From Prevotella sp. (GTDB taxonomy: Bacteria > Bacteroidota > Bacteroidia > Bacteroidales > Bacteroidaceae), in assembly GCA_021204735.1 (NCBI GenBank), contig JAJPYV010000162.1, forward strand, positions 1 through 7,602: a stretch of 7,602 nt of DNA. Direction: 5' to 3'. This document shows, piece after piece, positions 1 through 5,773 of this stretch (the first letter of the stretch is position 1; each line of letters starts with the position of its first letter). The position numbers and the translations under genes were made by a program. The notes beneath the pieces were generated by a model that was given only the letters and a program-made list of their open reading frames with translations, had not been told where the DNA came from and made no database searches.

Positions 1-60
1 TCTGACGCGGGACTGCAGATCGCTACGGAAAATTTACGGAATTTGGAAGCCTCGTTCTGA
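1..60 (+). CDS. 3' end of an unidentified upstream gene (partial)
   Basis: Frame 1 is open from the window edge to a TGA at 58-60 and encodes the last 19 residues SDAGLQIATENLRNLEASF. Of the other two + frames, one stops at once and the other runs on into the AT-rich repeats as a Lys/Asn-rich string. Base composition is also visibly less AT-rich before position 60 than after it, which supports a gene ending here. The fragment is too short to assign a family. Transcription with the fimbrial genes is unlikely because 341 bp of repeat-rich sequence follow. Confidence 0.4.
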   Translation, partial: SDAGLQIATENLRNLEASF

Positions 61-72
61 ACCGAAATTCAA

Positions 73-119
73 ATTAAAAATTAAAAATTAAAAATTAAAA
101 ATTCAATTTTGCTTGCGAG
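73..119 (+). repeat. AT tandem repeat plus TTGCTTGCGAG motif, copy 1
   Basis: Four perfect copies of the 7-mer ATTAAAA (73-100) run into ATTCAATTTTGCTTGCGAG (101-119). Nearly the same arrangement recurs at 3585-3622, and the second half recurs at 2300-2318. It looks like a dispersed intergenic element rather than coding sequence. Its function is unknown. Confidence 0.7.
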
Positions 120-287
120 TTGAAAATAAATAAGAGATGATGATGTAAGATGATGTAAGATGATGGATGATGAGTTGATGATGATGTAGGAAGAAATCTG
201 ATAAGGTATTTTGGTTATATATTAAGGTATTGAGATTGTAAAAAATCACGGATGAAACAATGTCGTGATGAAAAATGGAAAACAAAA

Positions 288-357
288 GGAAACAGAAACA
301 TAACGAGACGGAAACGGAAACATTAGGAACGGAAACGGAGTCGAAAACTAAGGAAAC
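288..357 (+). repeat. GGAAAC-rich purine tract in the leader
   Basis: GGAAAC occurs at 288-293, 310-315, 316-321, 331-336 and 352-357, with further GGAAC/GAAAC variants between them. The strand is almost free of runs of T. The block ends about 45 bp before the start codon of the first fimbrillin gene, so it probably lies in its 5' untranslated region. It could be simple degenerate repeat DNA or an unstructured, A/G-rich translation-enhancing leader; the sequence does not decide. Confidence 0.5.
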
Positions 358-401
358 GGATACATAAACAATAACATAAAAATAACCAAAATTATTAGAT
401 T

Positions 402-2201
402 ATGAAAAAACTTAAGATTTCAGTACTTGCCCTTGCAGTTTTAGCATTTGGAGCATGTACAAGTGATGACAATCTCATCACAGATGGTGGCGGCAGCAAC
501 AGCCTTACGGATGGTAATGCTTATCTCTGTGTTTCCATTCACCTGCCGACAGAGGCCAGCACGAGAGCAACCACTAATAGTTCAGGTGGTACTACCAACG
601 ACAACTTTGCTGACGGTTTACAGTCTGAGTATACGGTGAATGATGTTACACTATTACTTTTTGGTGGTGCGTCAGAAACAACTGCTTTATTCTCTAAAGC
701 ATATCCTCTTAAAATAACTACACAATTCCCAGAACAATCAAGTAGTACGGGAAATAATATTACAGAAACTGGAAATTGGACTTTGGATATTACTCGTCCA
801 AACGGTGATAATGTTTACGCTTTGGCAGTACTTAATGGAGAAGGAATCTTAGACAATCTTTCTAATCCGACAAGCTTGGGTGGTGTTTCGTTAGATGGTG
901 CAACAATAGGTGACTTACAGACACATATATATACGCCTACTGACAACAGTAACAGTGTTTCCGCATTTACAAGTGACGGATTTTTTATGACTAATGCACC
1001 ATTGAGTAGTAAAGTAGGTGGAAGCAGTAGTCCAAGTGGTACTGTAATAACCACATTGGCTGACGTAACCGAAAATGTCTCCTATTCACAGAGCGAAGCA
1101 GCAGACAATCCAACAGATATATATGTTGAGCGTGGCGTGGCAAAAGTAACTGTAACGGATGCGACTGGTGGTCAAACATCTATTGCAAGTAATAATGTTA
1201 GAGTTTCGTTATTAGGATTTGCTCTTGATAATACGAATACAAAGACTTATGTAGTACGCAACACTACAACTGATAATACTTGGTGGACTTACAGAGGTTA
1301 TGATACTGATGCAGGTTCTTATATCTCAAATTATCGTTTTGTAGGTAGTGCAAACACAGGAGGAGGCTACCGTACATATTGGGCATTAGACCCGAATTAC
1401 GATGAGGGCTTTATATCCGGCGATTTGTACACAAGGGGAGGTGGAACACTTTCCACATATACAAGTTTGGGTGAAAGTACTCCTGCGTATTGTTTTGAGA
1501 ATACTTTTAATGTTACCAATATGAACAATAATCAGACAACCCGTGCGATAATAGTCGCTAAACTTAATAACGGAACATCATTCTATTGTATTAACGGTAA
1601 TACGTCAACTATTTATTCATCTACAGAGGCACAGAATTACGTAAAATCAGTTTATATGGGCATCACAAGTGTGTCAGATGCATTATCAAAATATACGGGT
1701 GGTGATTTTTCAAGTCATTTGACAGTTACTCTTGGCACTACTGCTTCAACAGATGCAGGTGCAACTCTTTCTATATCGGGTGTAACAGCATCTAATTTTT
1801 CAGACAACACTCTTCCTGCTGTATTTACCGCTGGAACTTCTGAGTATAATTCTGCAATGTCAATCATTGAAGGTATTGAGCTTTCATATTATGCAGGAGG
1901 ATTATCATATTATCCAGTATATATTAAGCATTTCGGCGATGATCTCACTCCTTGGGATGAGGATTATGCTTCAGATCAAGAAGAATCATATCCTGGTTCT
2001 TATAATGAAACATGGTGGCTTGGTCGTTATGGTGTGCTCCGAAACAACTGGTATGATCTTCAGGTATCAGAAGTCAAGAGTATAGGTTATGCTGTAATTC
2101 CAGAAGCTGATAATACTCCAGATGACCCACTTAACCAATACATCTCTGTTGATATCAATGTTTTGTCATGGGCAAAGCGTACACAGAGTGTAGACTTGTA
2201 A
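402..2201 (+). CDS. Mfa1-family fimbrillin lipoprotein, probable stalk subunit
   Basis: This 599-residue protein has a lipoprotein signal peptide (positively charged MKKLK, hydrophobic core, lipobox AFGAC with Cys19). Features of the type V pilus fimbrillin family follow in order: the maturation-type motif STR-A at Arg55, a first beta domain with DVTLLLF (81-87) and NVYALAVLN (137-145), the strand YVERGVAKVTV near 241-251, the C-domain motif YCFENTF at 363-369, YYPVYIKH near 503-510, and GVLRNNWYDLQV at 544-555. It ends in a strand-like segment with a conserved Trp (QYISVDINVLSW, 579-590), the position of the donor strand in stalk pilins. By family knowledge the precursor is lipidated, cleaved after the Arg and polymerised by donor-strand exchange. 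First position and the adjacent anchor gene suggest the main stalk subunit. It is long for this family. No Shine-Dalgarno sequence precedes the ATG. The family call is strong; the stalk role is inferred. Confidence 0.9.
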   Translation: MKKLKISVLALAVLAFGACTSDDNLITDGGGSNSLTDGNAYLCVSIHLPTEASTRATTNSSGGTTNDNFADGLQSEYTVNDVTLLLFGGASETTALFSKAYPLKITTQFPEQSSSTGNNITETGNWTLDITRPNGDNVYALAVLNGEGILDNLSNPTSLGGVSLDGATIGDLQTHIYTPTDNSNSVSAFTSDGFFMTNAPLSSKVGGSSSPSGTVITTLADVTENVSYSQSEAADNPTDIYVERGVAKVTVTDATGGQTSIASNNVRVSLLGFALDNTNTKTYVVRNTTTDNTWWTYRGYDTDAGSYISNYRFVGSANTGGGYRTYWALDPNYDEGFISGDLYTRGGGTLSTYTSLGESTPAYCFENTFNVTNMNNNQTTRAIIVAKLNNGTSFYCINGNTSTIYSSTEAQNYVKSVYMGITSVSDALSKYTGGDFSSHLTVTLGTTASTDAGATLSISGVTASNFSDNTLPAVFTAGTSEYNSAMSIIEGIELSYYAGGLSYYPVYIKHFGDDLTPWDEDYASDQEESYPGSYNETWWLGRYGVLRNNWYDLQVSEVKSIGYAVIPEADNTPDDPLNQYISVDINVLSWAKRTQSVDL

Positions 2202-2208
2202 TTATCAA

Positions 2209-2248
2209 TTAAGAACTGTACGCTGTAAGCACAGCGTACAGTTCTTAA
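2209..2248 (+). terminator. Perfect 18-bp stem-loop after the fimbrillin gene, possible partial terminator
   Basis: TTAAGAACTGTACGCTGT (2209-2226), a 4-base loop AAGC, and its exact reverse complement (2231-2248) form an uninterrupted hairpin starting 8 bases after the stop codon. There is no T-run right after the stem on the + strand (GTTAAAAAATG follows), so a classical intrinsic terminator is not proven. It may instead protect the mRNA 3' end or mark a processing site. Its place between stalk and anchor genes fits the partial termination known downstream of fimA in P. gingivalis. Confidence 0.55.
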
Positions 2249-2257
2249 GTTAAAAAA

Positions 2258-2298
2258 TGCGCAATGCGCAAAATAAGAAAGAAGAAATAAGAAAGAAG
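2258..2298 (+). repeat. TGCGCA doublet and 14-bp tandem repeat
   Basis: The palindrome TGCGCA occurs twice with one base between (2258-2263 and 2265-2270). It is followed at once by two perfect head-to-tail copies of AAATAAGAAAGAAG (2271-2284 and 2285-2298). This is non-coding sequence between the hairpin and the TTG motifs; no function is evident. Confidence 0.65.
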
Positions 2299-2299
2299 A

Positions 2300-2379
2300 G
2301 TTCATTTTTGTTTGCGAGATTGTTTGAGGAGATTGCGAAATTAGGTGTTGAGAGCTCTAAGATTTCGTTCTTGCTTGAG
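2300..2379 (+). repeat. Intergenic TTGYTTGMGAG motifs, copy 2 region
   Basis: GTTCATTTTTGTTTGCGAG (2300-2318) matches the motif at 101-119. A second version, TTCGTTCTTGCTTGAG (2364-2379), resembles the copy at 3606-3622. Between them lies another variant, TTGTTTGAGGAGATTGCG. All are on the + strand ahead of the anchor gene. Confidence 0.55.
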
Positions 2380-2495
2380 ATTCAATTAAAGTGGAAATAA
2401 ACGGGGATGCTAATGCTGAACTGACAATATATTGAGAAATGAGATATATGTTATATAATTGTAAGATGGTTGCGAAAGGTCGAGGACTGTTGGCG

Positions 2496-3581
2496 ATGAA
2501 ACGCTGTGGATTGTTGGCGGCGGTGCTGATGGTATTGGGGTTAGCGTCTTGTGACATGATGACTGAAGATAGAGACGACTGTCCCACAGGGCTGTACCTA
2601 ACATTCAAGTATGATTACAACCTTGAGCGTGCTAACATGTTCAATGACCATGTAGGATCGGTAACGCTATATGTTTACGACACTAACGACAAGTTGGTGC
2701 GTACGTATGAGGAGAGCAACAGTGCATTTTCACAGCCGTTGAAGGACGTAACATATACGATGCACCTCACAGATCTTGAGGCAGGGAGCTATAAATTTAT
2801 TGCCCTCGCCCAGCAGAGTCCATACAGTGAGACTATTAACAGCAGTCGTGCTCATTTCGTACGTAGCGGAATAGACACTGGAAGTGCCATGAGCAGTGTG
2901 ACGATAAAATTAGACAGACAGACAGACGGAGACCATTATGATATAGAAAATAATGCTTTGCCGCTTGACACATTGTGGCATGGCATTGAGACGAATTATA
3001 TAAGTGTATATTCGGATAAGCCGACATACGACACAATATCGTTGGTACGTGACACGAAGAGAATAAACGTTTCATTGCGTGAGCTCGATGACCCGACAAC
3101 GATGGATATAGACAACTATGAAATGACGATAACTGACCACAATTCTATAATTCTTTGGGACAACAGTCTTGATGAGAGCGATGAAGTTGTCTATACTCCA
3201 TACGATATGTGGAACACATCTGACAAGACAGATGCTATTGACACGGAAGGCAATGTATTGTCGGGAGCAGGGCAAATCGGTCATGCTGACTTCATGACAT
3301 CCCGAATACTGAATCACGACAGTGCGGCAGATGATGGCGTGCTGACTGTAACAAATAAAAATACAGGCGTTGTAGTGGCGGCGTTGAACCTGCCAGACAT
3401 ACTATGCCAGTTGCGTAACAGCGATGACCTGCACAGGTACTCTGCACAGGAGTTCCTCGACAGGGGATATGACTTTGACATCACTCTGTTCGTGAAAGGC
3501 GATAAACTGCAATATATAAGTATCGCCATAAGCGTATTGGGGTGGGAAAAGAGAATACAATTCGCGGAACTGAGTTCATAG
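2496..3581 (+). CDS. FimB/Mfa2-family fimbrial anchor lipoprotein
   Basis: This is the anchor subunit that fixes the pilus base to the outer membrane and limits fibre length in the P. gingivalis systems. From the ATG at 2496 the protein has 361 residues and a compact lipoprotein signal peptide (MKRCGLLAAVLMVLGLAS, then Cys19). The frame is open further upstream with ATGs at 2439 and 2466, but those starts add 19 or 10 residues ahead of an already complete signal, so I prefer 2496. Family marks are DDCPTGLYLTFKYDYN just after the Cys, the strand VTLYVYD, LEAGSYKFIALAQ, LDTLWHG, LVRDTKRINVSL, and near the end LPDILCQLRN, AQEFLDRGYDFDITLFV and ISIAISVLGWEKRIQ. Unlike the three other fimbrial proteins it has no TR-A maturation motif, as expected for an anchor that is not Arg-processed. 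It lies 294 bp after the stalk gene, beyond a strong hairpin, so it is probably expressed at a lower level. Confidence 0.92.
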   Translation: MKRCGLLAAVLMVLGLASCDMMTEDRDDCPTGLYLTFKYDYNLERANMFNDHVGSVTLYVYDTNDKLVRTYEESNSAFSQPLKDVTYTMHLTDLEAGSYKFIALAQQSPYSETINSSRAHFVRSGIDTGSAMSSVTIKLDRQTDGDHYDIENNALPLDTLWHGIETNYISVYSDKPTYDTISLVRDTKRINVSLRELDDPTTMDIDNYEMTITDHNSIILWDNSLDESDEVVYTPYDMWNTSDKTDAIDTEGNVLSGAGQIGHADFMTSRILNHDSAADDGVLTVTNKNTGVVVAALNLPDILCQLRNSDDLHRYSAQEFLDRGYDFDITLFVKGDKLQYISIAISVLGWEKRIQFAELSS

Positions 3582-3584
3582 AAA

Positions 3585-3622
3585 ATTAAAAATTAAAAAT
3601 TAAAAATTCATTCTTGCTTGAG
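3585..3622 (+). repeat. AT tandem repeat plus TTGCTTGAG motif, copy 3
   Basis: Three copies of ATTAAAA (3585-3605) run into ATTCATTCTTGCTTGAG (3606-3622), starting 4 bases after the anchor gene stop codon. The arrangement is nearly the same as at 73-119. More TTGTTTGAG and CTTGCGTGA variants follow up to about 3650. Confidence 0.7.
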
Positions 3623-3707
3623 TTTTTGTTTGAGATTTTTCTTGCGTGATTGTATGAGTTTTTGTGGTGGAGGGGAAACCTGAAACTGATGTAAATGAGA
3701 AACAGAT

Positions 3708-5759
3708 ATGCGTAGAAATATGCGTAATGATATAACAATGAGAATGAGGCTGATGAATGGCTCAATATTTGGGGCTGTGAATGGCTCAAAAATGGGGACT
3801 AAAAAAGGCTCGATATTTGGGGCTATGAATGGCACGTTAAAGGGGTTGTTCGGAGGCTTGCTCAAAGTGATGGGGTGGGGAATACTCATTCCGGCAATTC
3901 TTGTTGGTTGCAGCTTTAACGATGATTTGATAGATTGTGACTCGTCAGAGAGCAACTATTCAGATGGTGATATAGTTGCATATATTTCTGTGAATTTTTC
4001 CGCACCGAACAGTAATTCTACGAGAGCGAACCCTACTGGTGGAGAATGGGGTGATGGCAGGGAATATGGACAGAATTATGAGGATTCTGTCTACAGTGCT
4101 GTCTTATTTGTTTATCAGGCTGATAATGGTGTGAACGGTCCTGATACTACGAATGTGAAATATGTGGAATATGATAAAGATGATATTTATAGCGGTGAAA
4201 TATTCAACTTTAATAATATTGACTACATTGCAAAAAGCGTTGCCAAACCATTGAGAATTGATGCAGGAAATTACAATGTTCTTGCAGTTGCAAATCCAAG
4301 TTCTGATTTCTTATCAACAATTAAGGGTAAAGGAAATAGTCTTACGTTAGGGGATGTGCGTGATTATATAGAAACAAGCGCATGGACGGAAAGCGGTAAG
4401 TCAAAGCCTTATTCTTATTCATCATTTGTCATGGCATCAGAGAATGACAATAGCACCGTGTTTATAGATGGTTATAACAATGAAGATAATCCAGCAAAGG
4501 TGACAGTGGATTTGGAGCGCATGGCAGCACGTGTGGACTATAGGGCACCTTCAGAACTTACGATTAAAGAGGATACTACAGAAGATATTGATGGAGATGA
4601 TGCTTTTATGGGTGCGACGGTGCACATTACCGGTGCGGCAATTGTGAACAATCTCACGGCAGGCAGTTATATACTGAAGAGGGTGAATGATGGCTATGGT
4701 ACGAGCGTGACTTATCTTGGAGATGAAATTACTACCGATGCATCTGACGTTGCCGATAATTACGTTATTGATCCATGGACAGAATATAAAAACGGAGCTA
4801 CTACTGTTACCATTAACGGAGTAAGCAGCAGTATAGATAAGCTATATGGTACTTATTATAACGGCGTACCGACAGGAGACCAGGTAAATCCGTCGTATTG
4901 GAATGAGCTTGTTACGAGTGACAATATAGTTGCTGTAACAGATAATGACGGCACTGTATGGAACCGTATAGGATATACGATGGAGAACACCACATACTCT
5001 GATTATACGAGTAGGCAATATGCCACGGGGGTGATTTTCAAGGCTTATTTTAAAGCTGAGGATTTTATTCATGACAGTTTCTATAGCGATTATGGATATA
5101 GCTATACAGACAGTACGACATTCTTCATGTGGAACAATAATCTCTATGCCACACCCGAAGACATGATGGCTGCCGCATATCCAGGGAGATTCACGTTAGG
5201 AGATACCGAATATGGTGACAGGTTTGAAGGCAAGATAAACAGTTGCACAACTTGGGCTGAGATTGTAACTTTTGCCAATACATTAAGTGAGGATGACCCT
5301 ACAGGATATAAGAAATATCTTTTGGAACAGGCGAGCGGAAAGAGCGGATCATTGTCAGATACTTATAAGTCTACCCTTACATGGGATTATTACATGGGTG
5401 AGGAGATCGGTTATAAGATAGATTGGCAGGGTACAGTTGTAACAGGTGTAGTGATTAATGATTTCAATTCTGGTGCTTCATATTCATCTACCCGTGCGGC
5501 ATTGGCTGCGGCAACGGATGATGCGGTGAGCACATACGAGGATGCGCAGTGTTACTACACTTGGTGGATACGTCACAGCAATGATGATAATGACAACACG
5601 AATGGTACGATGGAGTTTGCCATCGTGAGAAACAATATATACAAATTGGATGTTGCATCTGTATTCTCTTTAGGCGGAGATGTTCCGACCGTGGGAATGC
5701 ACGTGGTAGTAACAGTGAAGACATGGCTGTTGTACGACACGGATGTGATAGACCTGTAA
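3708..5759 (+). CDS. Second Mfa1-family fimbrillin lipoprotein with repeat leader
   Basis: From the outermost ATG the protein has 683 residues. The lipobox LVGC places the lipidated Cys at residue 68, unusually far in. In-frame ATGs at 3753, 3792 and 3825 also exist; a start at 3825 would give an ordinary 28-residue signal (MNGTLKGLFGGLLK, then a hydrophobic stretch). The STR-A maturation motif is at Arg106, 38 residues after the Cys. The body carries the Mfa1 pattern: SAVLFVYQ (130-137), AGNYNVLAVAN (186-196), LERMAARVDY (269-278), GYTMENTTY (422-430), YYTWWIRH (616-623), and AIVRNNIYKL (638-647). It ends in a Trp-containing strand (VVVTVKTWLLYD), the donor-strand position of polymerising pilins. 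It is therefore more like a stalk or adaptor subunit than a terminal tip. A helical-looking acidic insert (about 480-545) precedes the last domain. The next gene starts 14 bp downstream, so the two are surely co-transcribed. The family call is firm; the exact start and role are open. Confidence 0.87.
   Translation: MRRNMRNDITMRMRLMNGSIFGAVNGSKMGTKKGSIFGAMNGTLKGLFGGLLKVMGWGILIPAILVGCSFNDDLIDCDSSESNYSDGDIVAYISVNFSAPNSNSTRANPTGGEWGDGREYGQNYEDSVYSAVLFVYQADNGVNGPDTTNVKYVEYDKDDIYSGEIFNFNNIDYIAKSVAKPLRIDAGNYNVLAVANPSSDFLSTIKGKGNSLTLGDVRDYIETSAWTESGKSKPYSYSSFVMASENDNSTVFIDGYNNEDNPAKVTVDLERMAARVDYRAPSELTIKEDTTEDIDGDDAFMGATVHITGAAIVNNLTAGSYILKRVNDGYGTSVTYLGDEITTDASDVADNYVIDPWTEYKNGATTVTINGVSSSIDKLYGTYYNGVPTGDQVNPSYWNELVTSDNIVAVTDNDGTVWNRIGYTMENTTYSDYTSRQYATGVIFKAYFKAEDFIHDSFYSDYGYSYTDSTTFFMWNNNLYATPEDMMAAAYPGRFTLGDTEYGDRFEGKINSCTTWAEIVTFANTLSEDDPTGYKKYLLEQASGKSGSLSDTYKSTLTWDYYMGEEIGYKIDWQGTVVTGVVINDFNSGASYSSTRAALAAATDDAVSTYEDAQCYYTWWIRHSNDDNDNTNGTMEFAIVRNNIYKLDVASVFSLGGDVPTVGMHVVVTVKTWLLYDTDVIDL
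3756..3851 (+). repeat. 24-bp in-frame tandem repeat in the leader of the second fimbrillin gene
   Basis: Four consecutive 24-bp units (3756-3779, 3780-3803, 3804-3827, 3828-3851) encode the octapeptides NGSIFGAV, NGSKMGTK, KGSIFGAM and NGTLKGLF. Units 1 and 3 match at 21 of 24 bases; units 2 and 4 are more diverged. A fainter fifth unit (GGLLKVMG) runs into the hydrophobic core of the signal peptide. The array lies before the lipobox Cys, so it is either part of a very long signal n-region or, if translation begins at 3825, mostly untranslated leader. Confidence 0.7.
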
Positions 5760-5773
5760 CGTAAAGAAAAAAC

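Larger units (their letters stand above)
61..401. other. Repeat-rich intergenic leader upstream of the fimbrial genes
   Basis: No convincing gene is present. From left to right the stretch holds a 7-bp AT repeat (73-103), a TTGCTTGCGAG motif (109-119), GATGATG-rich repeats (about 136-190), a small inverted repeat ATCACG/CGTGAT (245-250 and 264-269), and a purine-rich block with several GGAAAC copies (288-357). The last 30 bases before the ATG at 402 are AT-rich with no Shine-Dalgarno sequence. The promoter of the fimbrial operon should lie here. I found no full match to the Bacteroidales -7 element TAnnTTTG; TATTTTG at 207-213 is a near miss lacking one spacer base and has no properly spaced -33 element. 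Confidence 0.6.

Noticed and set aside
73..190. CRISPR array
   Set aside because: The repeats are 7-10 bp, AT-rich or simple, and head to tail without spacers of uniform length.
207..213. TATTTTG as a Bacteroidales -7 promoter element
   Set aside because: It is one base short of TAnnTTTG and has no TTTG element 19-21 bases upstream, so I did not annotate a promoter.
103..285. Minus-strand open frame of 60 codons in the leader
   Set aside because: It reads through the ATTAAAA and GATGATG repeats and gives a His/Ile/Ser-rich low-complexity string with no recognisable domain.
2258..2270. TGCGCA doublet as a second terminator
   Set aside because: With a single base between the copies only a very short stem can form, and no T-run follows on the + strand.
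3608..3955. Minus-strand open frame of 115 codons with repeated Pro-Asn-Ile-Glu-Pro-Phe
   Set aside because: The peptide repeats are simply the reverse complement of the 24-bp repeats in the leader of the second fimbrillin gene, and the frame overlaps its signal peptide.
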